This document shows, one piece after another, positions 1 to 7,281 of a DNA stretch of 64,000 bases (the stretch's first letter is position 1; each line of letters opens with the position of its first letter). Location of the stretch: NCBI RefSeq assembly GCF_009831765.1, contig NZ_WSSB01000003.1, forward strand, positions 186,001 through 250,000. Reading direction: 5' to 3'. This DNA comes from Craterilacuibacter sinensis. Its GTDB lineage: Bacteria; Pseudomonadota; Gammaproteobacteria; Burkholderiales; Chromobacteriaceae. The notes under the pieces were generated by a model, which saw only the letters and a list, made by a program, of their open reading frames with translations, was not told the origin of the DNA and did no database searches. The translations under genes were made by a program, and so were the position numbers.

Positions 1-1220
1 AGTTGGGTTCGCAAGCGCGCAAGCCAGACCCAGGCAATCAGTTTGACGGTGCAAGGCAGGCCGGCGTAGAGCAGGATCAGCGCGCTGGTGTTGGCACTAT
101 TGCCCGGGGTGTAACCGGCGAGTGCCGCCAGCGGCAAGGCGGTGCCGGCTGCCAGCGCCAGCGCCAGCTTGCCGACCAGGCTGACGGCGCCAAAGTAGGC
201 ACCGCCGCTGCCATGGACTTTCTCGTCGATAATGTCGGCCACCATGGCGGTGGAGTAGGCCAGATCGGCGCCCAGTGCGGTGCCGGTCGCGATGCAGACC
301 AGCCAGAAGGCCGCATGATTGTCTTGGTTTAGCCAGGGCACCAGCATGAAGCCGGCCAGCGCCAGCGCCATGCCGACATACCATGCGCGCACCTTGCCCA
401 GCCGGGCGGCCAGGCGCAGCCATAAGGGCAGGCTGGCCGCCGCGCACAAAAAGTAGCTGAGCAAAAATCCGCCCGCCAGTTCGGGTGCGCGCAGCACATC
501 GGCAACATAAAAGTTGAACAGGGTGGCGGGCAGCGCCATTGCCATGGCGTTTAGCAGCAGCACCAGCAAGAGGGCGAGAAAGCGCTTGTCGGCCAGAACA
601 ATGCGCCAGTCGGGACGGGCGGCAGACACTGCAGGCGCAAGCGGGGCGCGGTTAAAAGCCCATAGCGCAAGCAAGCTTGCCAGCACCAGCAAGGCAGCGA
701 AAGCAGCCAGGCCAGTCTTGATGCCGTAGCGGGCGCTTAATGTTGCCGGCAGTGCGGCCGCCAGCAAGACGCCGACCACGGACAAGCCTTCGCGCCAGGC
801 AACGATGCGCTCGCGCTCGTGTTTGTGGCGGCTTAAGGCTGCGCCATAGCGTAAAAGCGCGATGCTGACCCAGCCGTGGGCGGTGTAGACCAGCAGCAAG
901 GATGCTGCCATCTGCCAGGCAAGCGAGAGGCCGGTAAAGGGGAGCAGCAGCCAGAAAAATCCGGCCAGACCCAGCGCGGTCATTAACAGGGTCACGCGGC
1001 GCAAGGCCGTGTTTGAGAGTTTGTCCTGCCAGACACCCAAGAGCGGGTCCTGCGCGGTATCGATCAGCCTGGCCCCAAACAGCAAGGCGCCGATCAGGGT
1101 GAGCGACATGCCGTATTCGTTGGCATACAGCATGGGTGTGAAGACATAAACCGGCAGGGCCGCCATCGCCAGCGGCAGCCCGGGCAGGCCTGCATTCAAT
1201 AGCGCGCGTGTGCCAAGCAT
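1..1220 (-). CDS. MFS carrier, GPH/MelB-like sugar:cation symporter family (3' end outside window)
   Basis: Polytopic inner-membrane protein; about 406 residues are visible and no stop is reached, so the C-terminus lies beyond the window edge. The translation starts MLGTRALLNAGLPGLPLAMA and runs through a series of hydrophobic helices separated by short basic loops, as in the GPH (melibiose-type) branch of the major facilitator superfamily. The early motif DTAQDPLLGVWQDK resembles the D-x-x-x-DP-x-x-G-x-x-x-D signature of that family. The ATG shares one base with the stop of the upstream chalcone-isomerase-like gene (TAATG), so it is translationally coupled as the last visible gene of the lipid-modification operon. 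MelB-like carriers recur in such clusters, but the substrate is not known and may not be a sugar. Confidence 0.75.
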   Translation of the reverse strand, partial: MLGTRALLNAGLPGLPLAMAALPVYVFTPMLYANEYGMSLTLIGALLFGARLIDTAQDPLLGVWQDKLSNTALRRVTLLMTALGLAGFFWLLLPFTGLSLAWQMAASLLLVYTAHGWVSIALLRYGAALSRHKHERERIVAWREGLSVVGVLLAAALPATLSARYGIKTGLAAFAALLVLASLLALWAFNRAPLAPAVSAARPDWRIVLADKRFLALLLVLLLNAMAMALPATLFNFYVADVLRAPELAGGFLLSYFLCAAASLPLWLRLAARLGKVRAWYVGMALALAGFMLVPWLNQDNHAAFWLVCIATGTALGADLAYSTAMVADIIDEKVHGSGGAYFGAVSLVGKLALALAAGTALPLAALAGYTPGNSANTSALILLYAGLPCTVKLIAWVWLARLRTQ

Positions 1221-1747
1221 TAGCGAGCCTTGGCCAGTAGCGCGCTGCGTAGCGCCGGCTCGCGTGTTTGTGGGCTGAGCCAGATGCTGAAAAAGCGGCG
1301 TCCGAAGCCCGGGTCGGTAATCTGCCCGGTTTCCCTGCCGTTGTGCCAGAAGCGGGTATGGCCGTTGGCATCCTGTGCGCCGACGATCACATCGCCTTCG
1401 GTGACGCTGGGAAAAACGCGGCGCAGCGTGCTGAACACCTGCGGCAGTTCTGCTTTGGGTGTGCCCAAACGTGCCATCTCGTCACGGCTGGAGGCGGCCA
1501 GCTCGTCGGTACTAAAGGCGCGCGCGTAGCGTATTTCCAGTGCGAACGGCGCTTGCCAGGCAAACTCGCGCCCGCCCGGGGTGTACAGCGTCGCCTGATA
1601 CAGGCGCAGGCCAAACCAGCGCATATTGCCGCTGCCCCTTGCCTCCAGCTCAGGCAGCGCCTGCGTCACGCTGGCGGGCAGCGCTTGCGCGAGGGTGGTT
1701 GCCAGGCATAGCGCACTAAGAACGATGAATTTCAAGCTGGCAGACAT
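1220..1747 (-). CDS. Exported chalcone isomerase-like protein
   Basis: A 175-residue protein with a signal peptide (MSASLKFIVLSALCLATTLA, cleavage likely after AQA), so periplasmic. The mature part, with RWFGLRLYQATLYTP near residue 42 and the stretch EIRYARAFSTDELA, matches the bacterial chalcone isomerase-like family, whose members bind fatty acids or hydrophobic ligands rather than flavonoids. The start is chosen at the signal peptide; the frame stays open further upstream inside the methyltransferase gene. Its first 32 bases overlap the 3' end of the fatty-acid methyltransferase gene, and it couples into the MFS gene, so the three are cotranscribed. A role in handling modified lipids in the envelope is inferred from the neighbours only. 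Confidence 0.72.
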   Translation of the reverse strand: MSASLKFIVLSALCLATTLAQALPASVTQALPELEARGSGNMRWFGLRLYQATLYTPGGREFAWQAPFALEIRYARAFSTDELAASSRDEMARLGTPKAELPQVFSTLRRVFPSVTEGDVIVGAQDANGHTRFWHNGRETGQITDPGFGRRFFSIWLSPQTREPALRSALLAKAR

Positions 1748-2933
1748 CGGTTCGCTCCGTATCAAATCCTGCAATGCAATAAGCCAGATAAAAACGCCAC
1801 AGCCTGACAAAAGCCTCGTCAAAGCCCTGGGCGTGTATCCGTTGCAGCTGTTCTTCGAATTGCGTATGCCAGCGGCGCAGCGTTTCGGCGTAGTCGGCGC
1901 CGAAACGGTAGTCGTCGGCAAGACTCAGGCCGGCGCGGGCAATTTCACGTTTGAGCGCAGCGGGGCTTGGCAGCATGCCGCCGGGGAAGATGTATTGCTG
2001 GATAAAGTCGGTGCCTTTGCGGTAACGGGCAAAGAATTCGTCGGCGATGGTAATGACTTGCACCAGTGCGCTGCCGCCTGGCTTTAAGCGTTCGCGCAAA
2101 GTGGCAAAATAGCCGGGCCACCAGCGCTCGCCCACCGCTTCCAGCATTTCAATCGATACGATATGGTCGAACTGGCCGCCCACATCGCGATAGTCGGTCA
2201 GGCTCAGGCTGGCCATCTGTGATATGCCCGCCGCTTCCAGCCTTGCCTGTGCATAGGCGAGTTGCTCGGTCGATAGCGTCACGCCGGTGATGTGGACGCC
2301 ACGGCTGCGGATCGCATACTCGGCAAAGCCGCCCCAGCCGCAGCCGATTTCGAGGATGCGCGCGCCGGGTGCCGGATTCAGTCGCGCCAGGATGCGCTCG
2401 TATTTGGCTGTTTGTGCGTCTTCCAGCGAGCGGCTGTGATCCCCTTCGAACAAGGCCGACGAGTAGGTCATGCTCCCATCCAGCCAGAGCCGGTAAAACG
2501 CATTGCCCAGATCGTAGTGGGCGTGGATATTGCGCCGGCTGCCGGCGCGTGTATTGGCGCGCGTCAGATGGCGCAGCCAGTAGGCCAGCGTCCCCAGCCA
2601 GCTGCCATGGATGGCCTGTTCCAGCGCATGTTCATTGGTGGTGGCCAGATGCATCAGCGCGACCCAGTCCGGGCTGTCGATCAGCCCGTCACGGTAGGCT
2701 TCGGCCAGGCCAATGTCGCCGCTGCGCGCAATACGGGTCAGCGCCTGCCAGTCGTGTACTTGCAAGGTAGCGTGCAGCGTGCCCTGCGTTCCCCGGTAAT
2801 GCTGGCTTTGCCCTTGCGGGTCGATAAGGGTCAGTGTGCCGTGGCTGATGCGCGACAGCGCCAGCAGCAAAGGGCGGGCCGCAAGTGGCAGGCCGGGAGT
2901 CTGGCGAGTCAGGCTCTGGCTGGCAGTGTTCAT
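1716..2933 (-). CDS. Cyclopropane-fatty-acyl-phospholipid synthase family methyltransferase
   Basis: A 405-residue SAM-dependent methyltransferase of the CFA synthase/mycolic acid cyclase family, which adds a methyl or methylene carbon to double bonds of membrane phospholipid acyl chains. Visible landmarks: HYDLGNAFYRLWLD (about residue 138), MTYSSALF (about 154) and the SAM-binding glycine motif ILEIGCGWGGFAEYA (about 195). The C-terminal part carries QQYIFPGGMLPS, typical of the family. Length is usual. It follows the DUF1365 gene by 3 bp and overlaps the chalcone-isomerase-like gene. In this gene context, family members can belong to methylated or furan fatty-acid pathways rather than making simple cyclopropanes, so the product is left open. 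Confidence 0.9.
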   Translation of the reverse strand: MNTASQSLTRQTPGLPLAARPLLLALSRISHGTLTLIDPQGQSQHYRGTQGTLHATLQVHDWQALTRIARSGDIGLAEAYRDGLIDSPDWVALMHLATTNEHALEQAIHGSWLGTLAYWLRHLTRANTRAGSRRNIHAHYDLGNAFYRLWLDGSMTYSSALFEGDHSRSLEDAQTAKYERILARLNPAPGARILEIGCGWGGFAEYAIRSRGVHITGVTLSTEQLAYAQARLEAAGISQMASLSLTDYRDVGGQFDHIVSIEMLEAVGERWWPGYFATLRERLKPGGSALVQVITIADEFFARYRKGTDFIQQYIFPGGMLPSPAALKREIARAGLSLADDYRFGADYAETLRRWHTQFEEQLQRIHAQGFDEAFVRLWRFYLAYCIAGFDTERTDVCQLEIHRS

Positions 2934-2936
2934 GCT

Positions 2937-3689
2937 TCACTCCTCGTGAGGTTGGGGTGGGCGGTGCCCGTCTTTACCGATAAAAGGCACGCCCTTGCGC
3001 CATAAGCGAAAGGCTTGCCAGTGGATGCGCAGCCAGACGGCAAAGGTCAGCGAAGAACAGGCCAGGGCGATACGCAGCCAGTTGGCGGCAGAAGCAGGGC
3101 GCGCCTCGCCGCTTAGCAAGGCACAGAAGGAGGGCGGCGCTTCTTGCGGGCTGTAGTCGATACGCACGGAGAAATGCTGCTGGCCGGTTTGCAAAAAGCG
3201 GAAGTCATATTGCCCCTCGATGCGGTAAAACGGCGACACTTGCAGCGCCTTGGTCGCGCGCCCGTAAAGTGCGCTCGCGCTGGGTGTGGCGGGTGCCGGC
3301 AGGCAGTAGTCGTGGTGCGCACCAAAGGTATTGTTGACTTCAACCCATGCCGCCAGCAGCCGGCCTTGCGTGTCTTCGGCCAGATAGAAGCTGGCCGGGT
3401 TGAATACATAGCCCAGCACGGATGGCAGGGTATGCAGCCGGATGCGGGCGACGTCGTGGATGTCGTGTTCAGCTAGGCGCGCGCATAGCCAGGGAAACAG
3501 AGGGCTACCGTCACGCGGACCATGGCGCTTGCGCTGCCATGCAATGCCGGGCGCCAGCGGCAGGCGCTCGACATCGCATTCGGGCAAGGACAGCGCAAGC
3601 CAGGCATGCGGATAGCGAAAGCTATGCGCTACCGGTGCGGTCCTGCCATGCCAGACATGGCCGACAAAGAGCTGTGCCAGCGCTTTCAT
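2937..3689 (-). CDS. DUF1365 family protein
   Basis: A 250-residue protein of the DUF1365 family. Landmarks are the start LFVGHVWHGRTAPVAHSFRY, then VLGYVFNPASFYLAED and EVNNTFGAHHDY, which are the conserved core of the family. A basic and aromatic C-terminal segment (RIALACSSLTFAVWLRIHWQ) may associate with the membrane. Its ATG overlaps the stop of the FAD oxidoreductase by 4 bp (ATGA) and the fatty-acid methyltransferase follows 3 bp later. This FAD enzyme/DUF1365/CFA trio is a widespread genomic unit in proteobacteria. The biochemical role of DUF1365 is not established here; involvement in acyl-chain modification is inferred from linkage. Confidence 0.85.
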   Translation of the reverse strand: MKALAQLFVGHVWHGRTAPVAHSFRYPHAWLALSLPECDVERLPLAPGIAWQRKRHGPRDGSPLFPWLCARLAEHDIHDVARIRLHTLPSVLGYVFNPASFYLAEDTQGRLLAAWVEVNNTFGAHHDYCLPAPATPSASALYGRATKALQVSPFYRIEGQYDFRFLQTGQQHFSVRIDYSPQEAPPSFCALLSGEARPASAANWLRIALACSSLTFAVWLRIHWQAFRLWRKGVPFIGKDGHRPPQPHEE

Positions 3690-4999
3690 GCGGGTGCGGC
3701 CTCAAGGTTTTTTGTTGTGCTTGAAAGGGCGATGGGTTTGAGCTGGTGTGGCCACGGGATGCTGGCGCCCAGTGCGATGGCCACGCGCATGCCGGCTTTG
3801 AGACCGTCTTCGTGAAAGCCGTTGCCGGCCCATGCGCCGGCAAACCAGACGCCGCCCTGGCCTTGGATGCTGTCCAGCCGGGTTTGGGCTGCGCTGGCAT
3901 GCTGGTCAAGCAGGGGGTGGGCATAGTCGAATTCGGCCAGCACGCCTTTGGGTTCGCGGTGCGGATTAAGCGTCACGATGACCGGGCTGCTAAAGGGCAA
4001 CGGCTGCAGCTGGTTGATCAGATAGCTGACGGTGACCGCATCGGTGTCGCGGCCATGACGTGCCATGCGGTAATTCCACGCCGACCAGAGTGCTTTTCTG
4101 TCCGGCAGAAAAGATGTATCGGTGTGCAGCAGCGTACGGTTTTTCGGGTAGCGGATGGCGGCCAGCAGCGCGTGTTCGGCGTGCGTGGGTGACTCAAGCA
4201 GCGCCAGTGTCTGGTCGGTGTGGCAGGCGAACACAATCTGGTCGAAGTGCTCGCGTCCGGCCTGGCTGTCGACCCATACGCCCTGGTGGTCACGGCGAAC
4301 GCGCATGACCGGGCAGTTCAGGCGCAAATCGGAAAGACCGGCACAAATCTTTTGTACATACTGGCGCGAGCCACCCACCAGCGTGCGCCATTGTGGCCGG
4401 TCACCTACCTGCAGCAGGCTGTGGTTGGCGCAAAACTCGAAGAAGGCCGCCGCGGAAAAGTCCAGCATGCCGCGGGTCGAGGTCGACCAGATCGCAGCCC
4501 CCATCGGTAACAGATACCAGCGGCGCATGGCGTCGCCAAAGTGGTGGCGGTCAAGTATCTCGCCCAGGGTGGCGCCATCTTGCCTTGCTTCTGCTTGCAA
4601 GGCGGGGGCCAGACGGTGCAGGCGCAGAATGTCATGCACCATGCCCCAGAAGCGCGGGCGCAGCAGATTGCGCTTTTGGGCGAACAAGGTGGCGATGCTG
4701 CTGCCAGCCCATTCGACGCCGTCCGCTTCATGCGCAACCGAAAAGGTCATTTCGCTGGGACAGGTTTGTACGCCCAGCTGGCCAAACAGCGCAATCAGGT
4801 TGGGATAGGTGTGCGTGTTGTGTACCAGAAAGCCGGTATCGACCGGGTGGGTGAGGCCATCCAGCGTGACGTCGACCGTATTGCTGTGACCGCCGGCATA
4901 GTCAGCTGCTTCGAACAGTGTGACCGCATGCCCGGCGCGCTCCAGCAACCAGGCGCAGGACAAGCCGGCAATGCCCGACCCGACAATGGCAATCTTCAT
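3686..4999 (-). CDS. NAD(P)/FAD-dependent oxidoreductase (amine-oxidase/phytoene-desaturase type fold)
   Basis: A 437-residue flavoprotein. The N-terminus has the Rossmann dinucleotide motif VGSGIAGLSCAWLLERAG with the acidic ribose-binding residue in VTLFEA, followed by GGHSNTV, the usual second FAD contact. The C-terminus has WFAGAWAGNGFHEDGLKAG, the third FAD motif with the HEDG signature typical of the homologues linked to DUF1365 and CFA synthase. It is the first gene of the operon, with a good Shine-Dalgarno (GAGGAAAG on the minus strand) and a sigma70-like promoter upstream. Homologues are often annotated as amine oxidase. In the operon it probably oxidises a modified acyl chain; that is inference. 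Confidence 0.85.
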   Translation of the reverse strand: MKIAIVGSGIAGLSCAWLLERAGHAVTLFEAADYAGGHSNTVDVTLDGLTHPVDTGFLVHNTHTYPNLIALFGQLGVQTCPSEMTFSVAHEADGVEWAGSSIATLFAQKRNLLRPRFWGMVHDILRLHRLAPALQAEARQDGATLGEILDRHHFGDAMRRWYLLPMGAAIWSTSTRGMLDFSAAAFFEFCANHSLLQVGDRPQWRTLVGGSRQYVQKICAGLSDLRLNCPVMRVRRDHQGVWVDSQAGREHFDQIVFACHTDQTLALLESPTHAEHALLAAIRYPKNRTLLHTDTSFLPDRKALWSAWNYRMARHGRDTDAVTVSYLINQLQPLPFSSPVIVTLNPHREPKGVLAEFDYAHPLLDQHASAAQTRLDSIQGQGGVWFAGAWAGNGFHEDGLKAGMRVAIALGASIPWPHQLKPIALSSTTKNLEAAPA

Positions 5000-5027
5000 A
5001 GCGGCTTTCCTCTATTGGTTTGCTGTC

Positions 5028-5056
5028 TTTATCCTGTATCCGACAGCTTTGGTCAA
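5028..5056 (-). promoter_or_regulatory. Promoter of the FAD oxidoreductase/DUF1365/CFA operon
   Basis: On the minus strand a -35 box TTGACC (5051-5056) is separated by exactly 17 bp from a -10-like box GATAAA (5028-5033). The start codon lies 28 bp further downstream with a GAGGAAAG ribosome-binding site. The palindrome at 5058-5076 abuts the -35 box, which is a usual place for a transcription factor to control the promoter. Confidence 0.6.
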
Positions 5057-5057
5057 G

Positions 5058-5076
5058 TTTTTGTATAGTACAAAAA
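5058..5076. promoter_or_regulatory. Palindromic operator candidate TTTTTGTA-TAG-TACAAAAA
   Basis: A perfect 8-bp inverted repeat with a 3-bp spacer lies directly upstream of the -35 box of the lipid-modification operon. The core GTA-n3-TAC, extended by A/T runs, recalls the TGTA/TACA half-sites bound by MerR-family light regulators of the LitR/CarH type. These are known to control similar FAD-oxidoreductase/DUF1365/CFA genes in some proteobacteria. No such regulator gene lies in the window, so the factor is unidentified. Confidence 0.5.
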
Positions 5077-5278
5077 TGAACAGTTAAGCGCCTGCCCCTA
5101 TGTGCCAAGGCAAAGCCTTATAAAAACGTATGGGTCGTCAGGCAGCAGGCGTGTGGGTGCGGTGGCGGATGTGCCACAGTGAGCAGGGGGCGGGAAATAT
5201 TGGCGTGGTGGCTGGCCTGATCAGCGCGGCAGTCAGGCCAGCAAGCACTGCAATGCCGGGCTTACCCGGCAAGAGGGG

Positions 5279-5710
5279 CTATTTTGCCGGGCCGCGGAAT
5301 GCGTCGTGGCAGCTTTTGCAGCTTTGTGCGACAGCGCCGTAACTGATGCGTATGGCCGCCATGTCTTTGGCGCGGGCGGCGGCATCCAGCGTGTCCACAC
5401 GTTGCAAAAAGGTGGCCTGCTCGTGCTTGAAGCGTGCGCTCTGACTCCAGATTTCGGCTTTGGCGCGGCTGTCTGCCTGGCTGCCGGCAGGGAAGTTGGC
5501 AAAGGGCTTGCCGGCATCGGCCTTGAGGGTGGCTGCCTGACGGGCAAAAACATCCGGCCGGTAAGCGTCGCGCCCGCGCACGACCGTGCCCATGGATTCG
5601 AAGCTGCGCAGCAGGGTCTTGAATTCCTTGACGCGGGTTTGTGCCGGCGTGTCGGCAAAGACGCCCTGGGCGCACAGCAAGGTGCAAAGCAAAAGAAGGC
5701 TGGGTTTCAT
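5279..5710 (-). CDS. Cytochrome c' family protein (first of a tandem pair)
   Basis: A 143-residue exported cytochrome. A signal peptide (MKPSLLLLCTLLCAQGVFA) precedes a four-helix-bundle-type sequence. The single haem-binding motif CKSCH is at residues 131-135, close to the C-terminus, as is characteristic of cytochromes c' and c-556. It is a periplasmic electron carrier or gas-binding haem protein; NO or O2 binding is known for the family but cannot be assigned here. The neighbour at 5782-6219 is a clear paralogue with the same QSCKSCHD haem segment. A terminator sits between them, so this gene is either transcribed from its own promoter or by read-through. Confidence 0.85.
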   Translation of the reverse strand: MKPSLLLLCTLLCAQGVFADTPAQTRVKEFKTLLRSFESMGTVVRGRDAYRPDVFARQAATLKADAGKPFANFPAGSQADSRAKAEIWSQSARFKHEQATFLQRVDTLDAAARAKDMAAIRISYGAVAQSCKSCHDAFRGPAK

Positions 5711-5730
5711 GGCTTGGCTAATCGTATGGA

Positions 5731-5761
5731 TAAAAAAGCCCCGCCCGGATGAGGGCGGGGC
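5731..5761 (-). terminator. Rho-independent terminator after the upstream cytochrome c' gene
   Basis: A perfect 9-bp GC stem (5738-5746 with 5753-5761) and a 6-nt loop are followed on the minus strand by six T residues (A run at 5732-5737). It lies 20 bp beyond the stop of the 5782-6219 gene. Confidence 0.85.
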
Positions 5762-5781
5762 AGCTTGCGCCTGGTAACGGC

Positions 5782-6219
5782 TTAATCGGCCTTGCGGAAA
5801 CTGTCGTGGCAGGATTTGCAGCTCTGGCCGACTTTGCCGAAGGCCGGCTTGATGGCGGCCATATCGCCGGTGGCGGCGACTTTGGCCAGTTCAGCCGTTG
5901 CGGCTTGATGCGCCGTGATCTGCTTTTTCCATTCGGCCGGCTTGGACCAGATTTCGGCCTTGGCTTCGGTCTTGCCCTTGTCCGTACCCGGGGTGAAGTA
6001 CTGCCATGGCTGCTTGGAGATTTCTTCCAGATGCGCGGCCAGCTTGGCAAATTCGGCCTGATTGTAGGCGGTCTTGCCCTTTACCATGTCACCCATCGGG
6101 CCGAAGGTTTTCTTGTAATCCTTGAAAACGTCCTGGCGCTGGGTCACTGGGTCGGCAGCGAAGGCCAGCGAGCAGCTCGCGGCAAGGACGGCACTTAGCA
6201 GCAGTTTTCCGGCATTCAT
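5782..6219 (-). CDS. Cytochrome c' family protein (second of a tandem pair)
   Basis: A 145-residue exported monohaem cytochrome c'. It has a signal peptide (MNAGKLLLSAVLAASCSLAFA), a helical body rich in Lys and Ala, and a C-terminal haem motif CKSCH at residues 134-138. It shares with its neighbour a repeated layout: AEIWS at mid-length, then MAAIK/R and QSCKSCHD near the end. The pair therefore looks like a tandem duplication that has since diverged. A strong terminator follows directly. The product would act in periplasmic electron transfer or nitric-oxide handling; the sequence alone does not decide. Confidence 0.85.
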   Translation of the reverse strand: MNAGKLLLSAVLAASCSLAFAADPVTQRQDVFKDYKKTFGPMGDMVKGKTAYNQAEFAKLAAHLEEISKQPWQYFTPGTDKGKTEAKAEIWSKPAEWKKQITAHQAATAELAKVAATGDMAAIKPAFGKVGQSCKSCHDSFRKAD

Positions 6220-6317
6220 AGATCAGGCTCCATTGTGGTCAGGGAAAAGATAGCTGGCAGCATATCATTTTTGGGTAAAGTCCACATTCAGCCGAGTGTT
6301 AATGAATATTTTTTTCT

Positions 6318-6436
6318 TGGAGCCTGTTCGCCATCGCGCAAGCTAGCGCGAGACAAGGCGAAAACGGCTGGGAAAGCGCAGCGTATATAGGGTCTATGCG
6401 CATTTCCACGCCGTTTTTAACGCGGTATCGCGGGTG
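6318..6436. repeat. Intergenic hairpin repeat element
   Basis: A non-coding stretch between trpC and the cytochrome c' gene contains a long imperfect inverted repeat (6361-6380 with 6397-6417; arms aaaacggc-tgggaaa-gcgca and its near complement) around a gcgtatatagggtcta loop. A second small palindrome (gcgcaagctagcgcg) lies to its left. It resembles the dispersed hairpin elements often seen between genes of this bacterial group. Only one copy is seen in this window. Confidence 0.5.
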
Positions 6437-6459
6437 TGCAGCAGATCGTGGATCGACTC

Positions 6460-7254
6460 TTAGCCGGCAAATACCCGTGTCAGCGCCGCACCGGGGTCGG
6501 CTTCGCGCATAAAGGCTTCGCCGACCAGGAAGGTATGCACGGCATGCTCGCGCATGCGTGCGACATCGCTGGCGTTGACGATGCCGCTTTCGGTGACGGC
6601 GATGCGTTCGCTGCCGATTTGCGGCAATAGCGCAAGCGTGGTGGCCAGGTCGACTTCGAAGGTACGCAGATTGCGGTTATTCACGCCGATCAGCGGTGTC
6701 TTGAGTGTCAGTGCATTGTCCAGTTCGGTGCCGTTATGCACTTCCACCAGCACGGCCAGTCCCAGTTCCTGCGCCAGCGCTTCCATATCGCGCATCTGTG
6801 CGCGCTCAAGCGCGGCGGCGATCAGCAAGATGCAGTCGGCACCCATGGCGCCGGCTTCATAGATCTGGTAGTCGCCAATCAAAAAATCCTTGCGCAGTAC
6901 CGGCAAGGGGCATGCTTTGCGTGCCTGCTGCAAAAATGCGCTATCGCCCTGGAAATAGGGCACATCGGTCAGAACCGACAGGCAGGCGGCGCCATGTTCG
7001 GCATAGCTTTGGGCGATATCTGCCGGGCGGAAATCGGCGCGGATCACGCCCTTGCTCGGGCTGGCCTTCTTGATCTCGGCAATCACGGCCGCGTCGCCCG
7101 CCGCGTGCTTGGCGCGGATGGCTGCGACAAAGTCGCGTCGTTCTTCGCGCCGGTCTTCGGCTTCGGCGCGCAGCGAAGCGAGCGGGCGGCGGGCGCTGTC
7201 GCGGGCGACTTCTTCGGCTTTGGTGGCCAGAATCTGGTTCAGAATGTCGGACAT
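6460..7254 (-). CDS. trpC: Indole-3-glycerol phosphate synthase
   Basis: A 264-residue TIM-barrel enzyme that closes the indole ring in tryptophan synthesis, converting carboxyphenylamino-deoxyribulose phosphate to indole-3-glycerol phosphate. Landmarks are [10 protein letters not shown] (about residue 60, with the catalytic lysine), [24 protein letters not shown] and VTESGI with FLVGEAFMR near the C-terminus for phosphate binding. It is monofunctional, of normal length, and not fused to trpF, whose separate gene is at 37821. The genes trpF, trpB and trpA lie about 30 kb away, the split arrangement common in betaproteobacteria. The YheT-like hydrolase lies 27 bp upstream on the same strand. 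Confidence 0.96.
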   Translation of the reverse strand: MSDILNQILATKAEEVARDSARRPLASLRAEAEDRREERRDFVAAIRAKHAAGDAAVIAEIKKASPSKGVIRADFRPADIAQSYAEHGAACLSVLTDVPYFQGDSAFLQQARKACPLPVLRKDFLIGDYQIYEAGAMGADCILLIAAALERAQMRDMEALAQELGLAVLVEVHNGTELDNALTLKTPLIGVNNRNLRTFEVDLATTLALLPQIGSERIAVTESGIVNASDVARMREHAVHTFLVGEAFMREADPGAALTRVFAG

Positions 7255-7281
7255 GGTTTCTCCTGCAAGGTCTGTTGTTTT

